Below are positions 1 to 12,681 of a stretch of DNA of 64,000 nucleotides, piece by piece. Under the pieces are notes generated by a model, which saw only the letters and a list, made by a program, of their open reading frames with translations, ran no database searches and was not told the DNA's origin. The stretch is from contig JBHGNT010000002.1 of the NCBI GenBank assembly GCA_043228905.1, forward strand, positions 1,984,001 to 2,048,000, given 5' to 3'. Source of the DNA: Azolla caroliniana (Eukaryota; Polypodiophyta). A program made the position numbers and the translations under genes. How positions within the stretch are numbered: the stretch's first letter is position 1; each line of letters opens with the position of its first letter.

Positions 1-2283
1 GATATGGTGATCCCAGCACCATAAGTGGGTCACTTACACACATGAATTAGAAGAGTGGAGTGCTTTTAGGGGAACCTTGCATGTCTCTGTTGCTAGTTTA
101 TGCCTATGGTGAACCATATATATCATGGATGTTCAGATTATGCATCTAGCATTCTAAACTTCAATATGGTGTTTGAACTTCATGTTTAACTTTTTATGAT
201 TTCCATCATTTGTATTTGCATTGATATATATATCGTATAATATAGATGACAAATGTTTCCATTATTTTGTATATAGATAGCATTGTTTCAATGCATTAAT
301 AATGCACATCATGGAAGGAGAAAAGTATGCGATTAGTTCTTTAATGATGCTTCGTCCAGATTAAAGGTGGATGTGGAAGAAAAGTAGATCCCAATTGTCC
401 AAATGTGGGCAATGTAATGCCATTCATTTTGATAGTGTTGTACACATCTCTATGTCTACATGTCTTAAATTTCAGTGAATTAAAAGTTGGTTTTGCATAT
501 TCTGTCTAGAAGAATGTGAGCTTACAGACATGCTTGAGGTGGTATTATAGAAGCCTTTGACGAAGTAGTATTTTAGTGCCACATGCGTATATCATGAGTT
601 CTTGGAAATCACCTAACCATTGGTTACATTATTCTAAAAGATTGTTTCCATAATCAACAATTAAGGTAAAAATGAAAAGCTTGAAAAACATCTGAGATTG
701 ACTTTAATGATAGTCCGCTGACCCATGAAATGTGGATTCTCCTGTTTTCATTGTAATTCCTTTAATGGGTGTACACGTTAAATATAGTTTCCAAACATAA
801 GTAGTTAAATATAGTTTCCAAACATAAGTAATTAAATTAGCAACGTATGCTACTATTGGTAAGTATTAAATGATCAGTGCACCTCAATGCTTCAAGAGTA
901 CATTAAATGTATGATCATTGCAGTATAATTGAACGTGTACTAGTTTTGTATCTTTGATCTTTGTAAATGATAAGTATAATGTAAAACCAAAGACTTAGGA
1001 ATGATAATATGGAGATGATTAAAGCATTAGTGACACTTGTATTGCTATTGGTGATAGGTATAATTTGTTGATGTAATGTATTGCCTTGCTATTGGTAAGT
1101 GGACTATCTTCACAGCATATTATGCCATTTTACAAACTGATTGGTAATACGTTACGTGAACAAATTGTGACATCAAAAGGTCATGCTATTGTTCCATGTG
1201 TTATGATTAATCAAATCCATCATGTTGATCTATTAAACTAGTGATGATCACATGGTCATTGAAAGCATGGTAGCCAAACAAAAAATAAATGCATGGTAGT
1301 CAATAAATGCCATGCTTTCACTCCAAAATAAATGCACAAAAAATTAGGCATTTGATTGTGATGCGAACAAAATGTTTCGCTTGATAGTGGCCAAACCATT
1401 TTTCTATCAAAGGAACATGGGAGCTATACATTTCCAACTCTATGTGCCCATCGGTCGTAATGTTAAAAGGTGACAAAGCTTGTTTACATGGTAAGGTTAA
1501 GATGGGAAATCATGCAACACCACACTAGAAAGTAGTAGATAAATTGTTGATGCTAAAACACTTGCTAAAGGGCATTGCTATTGGAGTGTGGAAAGTAAAT
1601 GATGTATGCATTCATATGATAATAATTTAGGAAGTTAACTATTGGTATAACCAAATAGTAGTTTAATACACATAAAGCTCAATATCTTCATGAGTTTATA
1701 AATAGAGAACCATCGATACAAATTTGATGAATACAATGCATGTGTATCTAGCTTGAAACAATTGATTTAGAATGGTAAATTCAAGAAAGTGGTAGGTTGG
1801 TTGAGTGTGTGATTATGCATGTTCAAACATAAGTTCGTATGAACATTGAACACAAGCCCATGTTAATATGTGCAAAATCATTCGTATGAGAAGAGCTTTT
1901 TGTTCAGCTCATTGTCATTGGACAAAAGAATCATGAAGAAACAAGATATGAGTGATGGGGAGCCTTGATGAGGTTGTAGATACAGATGTAAACGCAAGAA
2001 TTGTCCATAGCAAGATCGACAAGCAAGGAAGCCAAGTGGCATTGATGAAACTCTATATGCTTGGATTGGATATATAAACCCAAAAGAAGTGTTAGAGGCG
2101 GGGGTGAGGGAGGGCTTGTGAGGTTTTCGAGCTTAACACTCGATGAACCCATACTTTGAACAATTTATCTCAATAAAGAGTGTCATGAGTGTGACCATTG
2201 TTACATACAATTTTTAAGGGTCATTTAACTAAGGCTTCCCCCATATAACAAGGTCCTTTCCTGTTTGTGTCTCTCAAGCTCCT
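1..2283. other. AT-rich intergenic sequence upstream of the citrate synthase gene
   Basis: I see no convincing gene here. The only long frame (about 1931-2152, minus) is proline/leucine-rich, matches no family I know and lies just upstream of the next gene. A short tandem duplication of about 27 bp sits at about 779-836. The promoter of the citrate synthase gene should be in the last few hundred bases, but I see no clear TATA box. Confidence 0.6.
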
Positions 2284-3795
2284 ATGGAGGCTGAAAGAGA
2301 AACCTCGTTGCATGCCACCATAGCTAACCTAATCCCTCACTTCAAAGCTCGTCTAGATCAGATCAAGAGGCACCATAGCCACGTAAAGCTCCATCCACAC
2401 ACAGTTCAAAATATCATATCCGGATCTAGAAGCATCAAAAGCATTCTTTGGGACATCTCCATGCTTGATGCAGAAAAGGGTATTCTCTATAGAGGTGTTT
2501 CCATTCATGACTGTTTCTCTTCTATGGGGGCAAAAGCTTCTCCTGAAGGGATATTATGGCTCTTCCTAACTACTCAAATGCCCTCGTCTGCCCAAATTAT
2601 GGATTTGTCGGCCCATCTACGCGCTCGTGGCCGGACATTACCGCAATTTGTGTTCCGATGCATTGATTCATTGCCGGAGGAATCTCATCCATTGGCGCAA
2701 TTGGTGTGCGGGATCATGGCCCTCCAATCGCAGAGTAAATTCGCAGAAGCTTATTCATCCGGTAGCCTTCCAGTGAGTGGCTTATGGGAGCCAGCGTTAG
2801 AGGATTGTTTAGATCTCATTGCTCGGTTGCCAATCCTGGCAGCTTATATCTATGGGAGGGTCAAAAAAAATATGCTTAACTCCAAGCCTACTCTTGAACT
2901 AGAGGCCAGTTTGGGAGGTGGAGAAGATGGAAAAGGAAAGCTTGAACCTGAACTTAGCCTTGACCTCGACACCAAATCTGGAGGAACTGAGCCTAGCCGC
3001 AATATTGAGCACAATTCCGAACTTGGAAAAGCTGGCTTCAAAGGACCCAAACCTAACCTTGACCAGGAGTATGACCTTGCCAGCACGTTTTGCCATATGC
3101 TAGGGTTTGATGACCCCAAAATGTTCGACATGATGAGGATGTACATGGTCATCCATAGTGACCATGAAGGTGGGGCTGCAAGCTCTCATGCTGTCCGCTT
3201 GGTGGGTAGTACCTTATCCGATCCTTACCTCGCATTTGCATCCGGGATGAATGCTTGTGCTGGTCCTCTTCATGGCCTAGTTATTCAAGAGTCTTTCAAA
3301 TGGATCAAAAAAGTTTCGGAACAAGTTGACGGCGGGACGAATGCGACTAAGGAGAGTCTAGAAGCATACGTCAGAAGAACCCTTGAGGCTGGTCATATCA
3401 TTCCGGGATTTGGACATGCCCTGATGAAGGGGACGGATCCGAGGTATGAATGTTTATACAAGTTTTGCGAGACAAACTTTCCCGAAGATCCCTATTTTCG
3501 GTTGCTTTCGAAGTTAGGGGAGGTTGTGCCCCATGTGATGAAAATGCAAGGAAAAGTGAGAAATCCTTGGCCTAATGTGGATGCCATCATTGGAGTAGTT
3601 TTTAATCATTTCGGCTTGAATGATGAGAGGTTTTTCCCTGTCATTCTAGGTGTAACTAGGTCTATCGGAGCTCTTGCACAGTTGGTATGGGATAGAGCTC
3701 TTTGCCTTCCCATTGAGAGGCCTAGTAGTGTGACATTGGATTGGATTGAGAGATATTGTGAAGACAACTCTGAAAAGGAAAGATGTGAAAGTTAA
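2284..3795 (+). CDS. Citrate synthase-like protein, intronless, no evident transit peptide
   Basis: The single open frame of 503 residues matches the eukaryotic mitochondrial-type citrate synthase, which condenses acetyl-CoA with oxaloacetate to citrate. Visible landmarks are HSDHEGG (291-297), AGPLHG with His330, PGFGH with His378, TDPR (384-387), and NVDA with Asp433. By family knowledge His330, His378 and Asp433 correspond to the catalytic triad, and His294 and Arg387 lie in oxaloacetate-binding motifs. Two things are odd. First, plant mitochondrial citrate synthase genes have many introns, but this one has none, which suggests a retrocopy. Second, a charged, Glu/Lys/Gly-rich stretch at about 197-258 replaces a much shorter family loop. 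The usual NVDAHSG reads NVDAIIG. The N-terminus (MEAERETSLH) starts directly in the mature-domain region, and the C-terminus has no SKL-like signal, so a cytosolic location is inferred. The open frame argues against a dead copy. Confidence 0.9.
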   Translation: MEAERETSLHATIANLIPHFKARLDQIKRHHSHVKLHPHTVQNIISGSRSIKSILWDISMLDAEKGILYRGVSIHDCFSSMGAKASPEGILWLFLTTQMPSSAQIMDLSAHLRARGRTLPQFVFRCIDSLPEESHPLAQLVCGIMALQSQSKFAEAYSSGSLPVSGLWEPALEDCLDLIARLPILAAYIYGRVKKNMLNSKPTLELEASLGGGEDGKGKLEPELSLDLDTKSGGTEPSRNIEHNSELGKAGFKGPKPNLDQEYDLASTFCHMLGFDDPKMFDMMRMYMVIHSDHEGGAASSHAVRLVGSTLSDPYLAFASGMNACAGPLHGLVIQESFKWIKKVSEQVDGGTNATKESLEAYVRRTLEAGHIIPGFGHALMKGTDPRYECLYKFCETNFPEDPYFRLLSKLGEVVPHVMKMQGKVRNPWPNVDAIIGVVFNHFGLNDERFFPVILGVTRSIGALAQLVWDRALCLPIERPSSVTLDWIERYCEDNSEKERCES

Positions 3796-3924
3796 GGAAA
3801 TTTGAACTTTCTCTTTTTTCTAAAGTGTGTTGTTTCTCCATTGCTTGACTTAGCATGAGAGCTAACTTTTCCTTCGATCACTTTTAGTGCTTTATTTATC
3901 GTCACATAACATAGATAACAATGG

Positions 3925-4055
3925 TTCCAATGGTCCCCTATGTCAAGTAATTATCAACTGGGATTATCGACAACTAGTCCTATGTGAGTCATTCCAATCG
4001 TCTCCTCCGTCAAGAAAATTTCAACTGGTCTTATCGACAAGTAATCCTATGTGAT
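3925..4055. repeat. Imperfect tandem duplication, two units of about 64 bp
   Basis: Two similar units start with TTCCAAT at 3925 and 3992 and share the core ATTATCGACAA/CTTATCGACAA followed by CCTATGTGA. They lie just downstream of the citrate synthase stop codon. No function is apparent. Confidence 0.7.
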
Positions 4056-4473
4056 ATTGTGTAAAAAGGGTCAAATTCTTGCCACAAATGATACTATGGT
4101 CATGATACAGAAAAATCCCCAATGAGAGTCGAATATTTGTATACTGTGCGTATTTAATCCGGTTTTTCCTATGTAATGCAGTGACTATATTGTTAAAGAT
4201 GTTATTGTTTCAAAGGGCGTGAGATGCTTATTCCATGCCTCTTCTCAAACCTTCATAGCTAAATTCTTTTAGATATATTTTATTCTTATTCCAAACCATT
4301 TTCGGTTTACTACATTGAATGTTGATGCATATAATATTCACAATGTTGGAAGCCATGATATGTGCCTTGCAAGCCATGATATATACTAGTTTTCCTTTGA
4401 TCATCACCAACCTGTAAACCTAAAAGCTAAAAGCATTTAGAGCTTAGGTTCGGTACTACACATGTTATCTTTT

Positions 4474-4626
4474 CTTGTCTTCACTACAAGGCAGATTTTG
4501 CATTGCATGTGCGTATAAATTTAGGAAATCAAGAGTTCTTGCCATGCTATGTTTGCTTGTCTTCATTACAAGGTAGATTTTGCATTGCATGTACATATAA
4601 ATTTAGAAAATCAAGAGTTCATGCCG
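4474..4626. repeat. Tandem duplication with an 82-bp period
   Basis: Two copies starting CTTGTCTTCA at 4474 and 4556 share the GATTTTGCATTGCATGT core and the AAATCAAGAGTTC end. Short frames that cross it are by-products of the repeat. The rest of 3796-5384 shows no supported gene. Confidence 0.8.
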
Positions 4627-5384
4627 CACAAAAACAAACAAGATTACTGCATAACATGGATGATTATATGGACTTTAATCTTAGGTACCAATGTAAAATA
4701 CAAAGATGTTGCCTTCTTATGTTTATTGAAGATCATCAATATTTGTTCGTCAAATTGCCAAGTTGAATTAGCTTTTGTCACGTTTACTTTTCTTGTTCAT
4801 GTAGGAGTATAGTATGTCCATTTGTTCAAAAAGGTTTTAATGGTTGGATTTAGATAAGAAGGATGGGCGCTATTATTTGCTTGTGTGTCGTCAAAAAGCC
4901 TTGGGATGAAACCAACGAGTGGGTTGAGATTGGAAAATTCCCATCATTGAAGAACTGGATGCCTAGTAAATTAGCAAATATAGGATTTGATTGTAGGATG
5001 GAGGGCAACAATATGCAAAAGAAACAATGCTCCAATTTCCTACCATCCTTTTGTGAGTGCAAGTTCCATAACCCAAACTAATGTAAACTAAGTAGTCACG
5101 TAAGTAAGCCTTGTCGATTGATAGTTGATTGTCAAGCGTAAGGATATGAATAGAACATGTGAGGGTGATCAAATCTAGGCTCAACATGGACAACAATGAG
5201 TCTCAATCAAGAGTGAGTTGCCAATGTAAAACTAGAGGATCGTTGTTGTCTAGCCCACAAATAGTTGGTGGGACAAATGCTGCATGGCCAGGATATACGG
5301 CCAAGCAAAAAATGAAAGAAGAAGAGTCTTTGGGCGCTCAAGGGCATTCCAATGTAATTTTGAGCAATTATTTATATATACACA

Positions 5385-7440
5385 CATGCACATGCACGCT
5401 CGTGTCTAACTACCACCAAATAATAAAGAGGGTTGATGAGGGAATCATGGCCATGAACGGTGCAAGGCGTTGGGTTGAGGGCGTGTGTGATTTGCACCGT
5501 CCAATGTGGATAATAATAAAAAGCGCACCAATGAAAAAGTTGTCACCAGACACTCGGCCTGTCAGTATTCTAGACACCCTGCTCATAATTCTCATACACC
5601 TTGCTCTATATTCAAACACCCTACTAATAATTGTCAAACACCCTACTTTATTTTCAGACACCCTGCTCTATTTTCAAATACCTTGCTGATAATTTTCATA
5701 CACCTTGCTCAAATCAAACAACCTACTCAAGTCAAACACCCGATAGACATGAACCATTGAACAAATTCTAAGTGTAAAAAATTTGACATCAAAATGTCAT
5801 AACATAACTCCACTAAAAAACATCACTCTTCCAATTACACCAAACTTAATAATTAATTCTTCAAATTACAAAATATATAATCACAAAACGTTCAATATCT
5901 AACTTTACTTCATGTTCGCAATCGAAGTCCAAAACCGTAAGGATGAAAATTGAGTCCAACGTAAGACACGATTCTAGCTCATGTGGGGATGGTTACAAAA
6001 TCCTACCACAAATTTTTGCAGCAATCAACATTTGAGTCCCTTTAGGTCAAGGTCAAGCCATCGCAATGCAACCATCGAACCTTCTCAGTCTCAGATATTA
6101 GGAACTGCTTCTTAGCTTGACTTGCACCTCTTTGTAGTTTTTGATGTTGGATTTGGAAGTGTCCGGGGAGTTGCCAATAAGTTATTGCAAGATGTTGGTA
6201 GTATTTCCTCTTTTCGCACTCCGACTTATGGATCTTACTCCTTTGCGGTTAGTTGTATTTGGTGCACCAAAACCATACATCTTTTGTCACAGATCTGCCA
6301 TTTGTTGCAGACAAACCTCAATTGTTGTCCATTCGAGGAATTCTAACCCTTGCTCGAGCCATTTCATATCTTCCTAGGTTGATTGTATTTGAGACTTCCA
6401 TGATTCCATGTCTCTTGATTCGACCTCTACCTCCGCATCGGTTTCTTCCTCTTCCATATCGAAGTGTTTGGACTTCGAAACCATCTTTGACAAGCAATAT
6501 ATAACCAAGAGATGTAATCCGTAAACCCATTTTAACAAGCCATATTAACATTATTAAGAAACTATATATCATGAAAACATAAAACCCTGAGACATACAAA
6601 TCTTTTTTGTTTTTCCTAGAAAAGATACTTTCATTAGTTATAAACAATTATTACAAGAAAGTTTACATACTGTCAAGCTACCATTGATATGTTGCATTCT
6701 TCCTTAGGTCCCCTCCCTCAAGGACATATACAAATCTTTACATGATCTTGATTCATTTTAACTTTGTCATCCCATTTTTCGATTCCAAAAACCCTAAACC
6801 CATTTTAATAATCCATTTCAAGATTGAAACTGGTTTAATAAAGTTATACTGTCCATTTTAATATCGAACCCTAACCCATTTCACGATTCCAAAAACACAA
6901 AACCCTAATTCAGAAAACGCACTTTTACAAATAGAAAAAACCAACAGGCCGCAATAAAATACACACCTGAATGATTTGTCAGTGTTGTCTTTGATTGTAA
7001 TGCAGGTGGCGAAGCTGAATGTAATGTTGAAAAATCTCTGATTTGAAAATCCCTACAAATAACTCAATCTTTGATTTGAAAAATGACGAAAAATCGACAG
7101 TGCTTGCTTTTATACCCTAAACCCGTCTATGTTGGGTGTTTGATAATTACGAGCAGGGCGTCTGACAATTATGAGCTGGGTGTCTGACAATTAGGAGTTG
7201 GGTGACTAACCATTATGAGCAAGGTTTCTGACAATTATGAGCAGGGTGTCTGAAAACTGACGTGACGGGTCGAATGTCGGGTGACAATTGTCTTACTGGC
7301 GCGCTTATTTTTCTTTATCCATATCAAATGGTACAAATTGCACACACCCTCAACCCAACACCCTGGACTATCACTGGCCGAGATTCCCTTGCCAACCCTC
7401 GTTATTATTTGGTAGTAGTTAGACACATCACATGCATGCG
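5385..7440. mobile_element. Candidate foldback-type element with long imperfect inverted arms
   Basis: The reverse complement of about 7120-7430 aligns by eye along its length with about 5400-5757. Shared blocks include TGTCTAACTAC, CCAAATAATAA, GGGTTGAGGG, ACACCCTGCTCATAATT and the arm end near CAAACACCC. Identity looks like roughly 75-80%, so the arms are old. Both arms contain degenerate tandem units of about 20-28 bp built on ACACCCTGCTCATAATT, as in foldback transposons. The loop of about 1.36 kb (5760-7120) is AT-rich and codes for nothing I recognise. The outer ends fade into CA/TATG microsatellite, so I could not define termini or a target-site duplication. An inverted duplication not caused by transposition is the alternative. 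Confidence 0.6.
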
Positions 7441-7610
7441 CACACACGCACACACACACACACACATGTATGTATGTATGTATGTATGTATGTATGTATG
7501 TATGTATGTATGTATATACATATGTATGTATATACTAGGTATATATATACATATGTATGTACTATGTATATATATATAATATATACATATGTATAGATAT
7601 GTGTGTGTGT
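7441..7610. repeat. Compound microsatellite (CA)n, (TATG)n, (TA)n
   Basis: A run of alternating CA is followed by a run of TATG units from about 7466 and then mixed TATATA/CATATG. It abuts the right arm of the inverted repeat element. Confidence 0.9.
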
Positions 7611-7675
7611 AAATTATTTTTGGGCCATTTTTTGCTCCTCTTGGGGATCAATTTTTGTTTTGTTTTGTTTTCATG

Positions 7676-7678
<3 letters not shown>

Positions 7679-7716
<38 letters not shown>
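7679..7716. repeat. (GA)19 microsatellite upstream of the exonuclease gene
   Basis: A pure GA run lies about 285 bp upstream of the exonuclease start codon, in the likely 5' UTR or core promoter. Comparable runs lie near the starts of the RNFT-like gene and, in reverse, the kinase gene. A regulatory role is only inferred. Confidence 0.85.
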
Positions 7717-7719
<3 letters not shown>

Positions 7720-8000
7720 TTGGCGGGAAAAGGAGCTCTTGGATGCCTGTCTCAAGACTCAAATTCGCTGTTTTTGTGGCGGGAAGAAGAGGAAAGGGAA
7801 CAGATGATTCTGAGTTTTGCAGGAGATCTGCTGAAAAAGCAGTGCCTGCCTGCCCCCCCTAATTCTCTTCGCAGCCTCTTCTTTCCTCTCTGTTTTTTTC
7901 TGAGCGAAATGCGGAGCTTGTTTGTTTGTTAAAGCAGCAGCAGTTCCCAGGATCTTTGTCTTCATCATCCTTCCGCCATAGATCTGATCGTCTCGCAGAC

Positions 8001-10979
8001 ATGAATGAAACCGATCAGATGCCGCCGCTGCAGCCCACAGATCCCACCAATCGCTCAAACGAAGCTCTCAGCCCTCTTTTACGGTATAATCCATCTACAT
8101 ACTCTAGTCTCCTTCTTCTGTTTTCTTTTCTGGAACTGTTGTAATTCGCACCGCCATTACTACTTATATTATGACCTTCGTCGTTAATTCTCGGGAATAC
8201 ATATATAAAGCGTCTCTGATTACTTCTGCATTTCCTGACAGATGCGTAGCTTGTTATAAACAGTTCAAAGAAAGGGATACGCTTGTTCAACACATCCAGA
8301 AAGCTGGGCATTCTTACCATGAGCCGAAATGTGGCGTTTGCAAGAAACATTGCAAGTGCCTAGATGCGTTGCGAGAACATCTCATAGGTATTAACGAGAA
8401 CTGAGCTTAACAACCATGGATTTCTCATTCTTCTGCTTCATGCTTTATTAACTGTGTCTCTCCTCAACCTTTTCTTTTTGACTGGCTATAAACCATGTCC
8501 ATATGAGATCAGTCTCATGTTGACCCTTCCAATGGCCTACCATGGTTACATTTTAACACATAAGTTGGAGTAGTAGAAGACTACAGTTAACGAAAGTGTT
8601 CCTTCCAATTAGACAGTGAGGGTCCAATAGTCAGGTTTCATTCTATAGATGACGAAGAAGACTGACTGAATAGTAAAGCCATGTGTACATAATATTTGCC
8701 CTTCTATCAGAAAACATGTTACTTTGGTGGCAAATGATTATAAGGACATTCGTATGTAGCAGATGATTTTTTTCATTCACAGAAATTTTCCAATAATTCG
8801 AGCGTTTTAAAACCTGAAACGTCTTTCATTTCTTGTCAGCCATGTGTCACATTCTGTATACGGTAAAAATAGGATAAAGAAATCTCAGAGGACTTCTATT
8901 CTAATCATTCAAATTAATAAACCAAAATTTTTGCCTCCCCTTAAACTATGACAAAGTAACAAAGTTTCCTTATTCCCTATGGAATGGAACCTGGCTTGTA
9001 TTTGCTCAGTCAAATTTGAGTTCCATGAAAATTAAGATTAAATGCGTAATTATGAAGAATAAAAATCAGTATCCGTTAGTCAGCATCATAATTGTAATTA
9101 AGGTTGATATTAGCTTTTCTACCTAGTACTAATAATTTAGACCAAAATCCACATGGCAAAGACAAAAAAATTAAGCCTCTAATTTTGTTAACATTCAGGA
9201 CCTCGGGCAAAAAAGGAGTGTTCACTTGAATTTCTCAAACGAGGTTGTTCTTTATGTCTAGAAACCTTTGAGAATGAGAATGTTCTTATCCAACATCAAG
9301 CTTCCTGCAGACTTACGGCTTCATACAACCGTATATCTGTAAGTGTGTCCATAATTCTTTTATTTTTGTTGTAGTAGTTTATATCACAAATGTTCGTCTA
9401 ATTTGGATTATTGTGGTTTCGTCAATTCCCGTGTTTTGTTGTATTAGTTTAAACTCCTTTATAGATTCACCTAATTTGCATTATTTTCTTTCCAGGGAGT
9501 GATATCTTGCGCCGTTAATGCTCCCAAGAGAGTTCATGGGCTTAAAGAATTCTCCCCTGATAAACCTTCTAGGAGATCTGTAGTGGCTATGGATTGTGAA
9601 ATGGTTGGAGGTGGCTTGGATGGCTCCGTAGATCTTTGTGCACGAGTCTGCATTATTGATGAAGATGAAAATGTGCTGCTGAATACACATGTGAAGCCAG
9701 AGATTCCTGTCACAGATTACAGGTACACATAACTACGTCATTTAATGGGTTTGATGCAAAGGATTTCTTGATTTTTTCCATCGTTCTGCTGTAACTGTGT
9801 TATCCTCAGAACCTAGTAATGTTATAGTTCCTATGACATTTGATAAAAACTGACTTTCTATTCTGTTTCCTATCTTTCTCAACTTATTTTCACGGTATTT
9901 GTTTTATAGGTCTGAGTTTTCTGGTGTTCATCCGGAGGACTTGGTTGATGCCATGCCAATCAAGTTGGCAAGAAAAGCAGTTGAAGAGATACTATACAAT
10001 GGTGTGAAAACTTGTGGTAGTAAACAACATCCCAATCTTCTCGTCGGTCACTCTCTACATCATGATTTAACCTGCTTGGGAATTCGCTATCCTTTGAATC
10101 TATGGAGGTAAAGGCAGTTCCAGTTATAAATAATCACTGAGAACTATTTTATTCAACTGTATTGTAGGTGTATGTGAATTGGGTTTAAATACTCATGTAG
10201 TTCCTTACAATGCAGGGATACAGCATATTATCCCCCTCTTCTTAGAACAAGCAATGTTTGCAACAAGCTGCAATACCTCACAAACACATATCTGGGGTAA
10301 AATTTTAATGGGCTTCAGTGATTATTTTTTAAATCAAAGAAGTGATATTGAAGTCTGTGTTAAAGTTTAAAGGACGGTTCATATTAACGATGTGTATCTA
10401 GAGAGGTTATCATTTAAGTGTGGGTAAAGTTCTAAGTGTCATAAGACAAATTCTAATGGGTTTCAAGATTGATTTTACAAGAATATCATTAAACATGGGT
10501 TAGTGCTCTAGTGGGCGTCAATAACGTTTTCACAATAATATGGCGTGTAAGGATGTGTCAGGTAAAGTTGCAATGTGGTTCCATAATTATTCAATGAAAT
10601 GCTTAAATAATGATTTCAAAACAGCAAGTTTGAAGCTCTAAAAATAATGATTTGCACGTACGGATATTATTAAACTCTGGAATGAAGTTCGCTTGACCTT
10701 TGAATAATCATTAGAAGCACTAAATTCAAAGTTGGCAACTGCAGGTATATGATTCAGGAAGGAGCTTCACATGACCCCTATGAGGATGCAGTTGCAGCAA
10801 TGCGTTTATATAAGAGGATGAGGACGGTATCTCATCTTCCCACACAAAGCAGGGAGGATGGCACTCACTATCACTCTCACTCTCCCACAGGTATAATGAA
10901 GGTTAACAAAGAGCTTGAACCTATGGAGCTGCTTCAGCTCTCAAAGTGCCGCTTCCATTGCTGGTGCTTGGATGCATGA
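8001..10979 (+). CDS. REX4-type RNA exonuclease with zinc fingers (seven exons)
   Basis: Exons are 8001-8083, 8242-8387, 9199-9338, 9496-9722, 9910-10107, 10216-10296 and 10745-10979. All introns are GT-AG and the phases agree, giving 369 residues. The N-terminal half has a C2H2 finger (C29, C32, H45, H51), a second Cys/His cluster (C58, C61, H74) and a third (C93, C96, H109, C113). The C-terminal half is a DEDDh 3'-5' exonuclease: Exo I with D156 and E158 in AMDCEMVGGG, Exo II with D251 in LVGHSLHHDL, Exo III with H301 and D306 in SHDPYEDAV. The end CWCLDA is typical of the plant family (Arabidopsis At3g15080 type). In relatives the enzyme trims RNA 3' ends, in yeast during rRNA processing. 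The start was chosen because it leads directly into the finger. The gene is convergent with the kinase gene. Confidence 0.93.
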
Positions 10980-12681
10980 ACAGTGAAAGGGTTTCACATT
11001 TTAATCTATTGTTGCTTCAAATCAGTCCTCCGGTTGTGAAATGAGGTCTTGCATGAACCACGTTTGCTCTCCTATTGCGCTTGAAAATAAGAAGTTTGAT
11101 CCATCGGCTGAATTGTTGAACTTCTGCAAAGGAGATTGTTGTCATTTTACACACTATTCAGATAAGGAGAGAATATCTGCATGGGGCACGATTTGAGGAA
11201 CATATATGTAATCTTATAGGACCTCTTATTGGTCCTGGATGTAGCCAAATCCTTAATGGACGCGCAAAACGCTTAATTTCCATCACCAAGTTTACTGCAA
11301 TGTACATGTTTTCAGCTTGCACTGAGCCATAAAATATTTGAGTCTAGCTATATTATTAAAATAACAGGTTGATTGGTTGTATGAAGTTAATGGCTGTTGG
11401 TACTGTTTACATACCAGATGAGTAGCAGACCATTTGACTTGTGACTATTAGCTACGTATGTGGTTACACAAGGAATGAATCACACCGTCCATATATTTTG
11501 AGACATTCCATTTCTTCACATTTTAAGAGCTAACATCATAATCGATGGAATTACTCCTTCATGTAGCTATTGTGAAGAATCACTTTATATTTTTGTATGG
11601 GTTAATGATCTGGCCAAACCCCTCTTTTTCATAATCATCGTTAAGTAAGAGCCCCCGTTTTCACATGTAAGTGGATACAATGAAAGATATTGAAAACAAT
11701 AAAGATAAATGGACAGCATCATCAAAGAGTAAGTGGAGCAAGTACAATTCTTCATCTGGCAAAACAGAGAGCTATATAAGAATAGGTGGTATTGAATCTT
11801 TATATGAACGGTAATATTTCCTGTTTTGTCATGTATTCTTTATTTAACTCGGCATATTGTGAAAGTTAATATTTAGGACAACATTTCAATACACGGAGAA
11901 CTTTCAGAGTGCAATCAGTATCAAGATGTATAGTGCTAGTTCCACTTTCAGCAGCGTTCTAGTGCCACAACCACCCGTTTTGTAGCACCATTCTTACATT
12001 TAAATGGGATTTTTTCAAAGTTCTGTTTCAAATGTACTAATTATAATTCCTCAATCAAAATGCACTAAATGCATTGGTACCTGACGAGTAGACAAGGCAA
12101 GGGAAACCATACAGCCAAGTGATTGCATACTGAAATCAGGGTAATGTAATGATTTTACACATTTCATAATTATGAAAATAAAGAGCGGCATTTTTACAAT
12201 ATCTCAAATACGTATGATAATTACCAATATTTCATCAATATGAGATTTGTCACGGATTTATAAGTATACAACTGCAAACAGTGTGGTTAATACCTCCTAA
12301 TAGCCAAAATTATGGATCAAAAAATGAATTCAGAATTGGGCACAATAAACAACCCACAGGAAGAACAGTTAGTCGTATTTGTAAGATTCCCCAAGCCTAG
12401 ATGATATTCTGGGGAAAGTAAATTACATTTCAAGCAAAATCATTGTGAAGTTGCAGTCTTGTACAAATGCATACATGAATGCAGTGTCAGATTAGTGTTA
12501 ACATCAATCAATCAATCAATATACAACAGATGAGTCGTCAGAGAGGTCGCCGAGTTGCAACTGAATGAAATTGGAAGGCAATTGCTTCCAAAGATACGGT
12601 TGTGTTTGCCGAATATTTGCTTGACTTGGATTTTGACCATAAGACCAGAAGAACATATTAAAAATGAGCCAATTATATATA
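10980..12681. other. Intergenic region between two convergent genes
   Basis: About 1.7 kb separates the stop codons of the exonuclease gene (+) and the kinase gene (-). It should hold both 3' UTRs and polyadenylation signals. I see no further gene. Confidence 0.7.

Noticed and set aside
5159-5689. 176-residue + strand ORF
   Set aside because: Its second half translates the tandem units of an inverted-repeat arm and the rest matches nothing.
6318-6647. Possible captured gene fragment in the loop of the inverted-repeat element
   Set aside because: The 109-residue minus frame has a Gly/Arg-rich stretch but no family match I can name, and there are stops on both sides.
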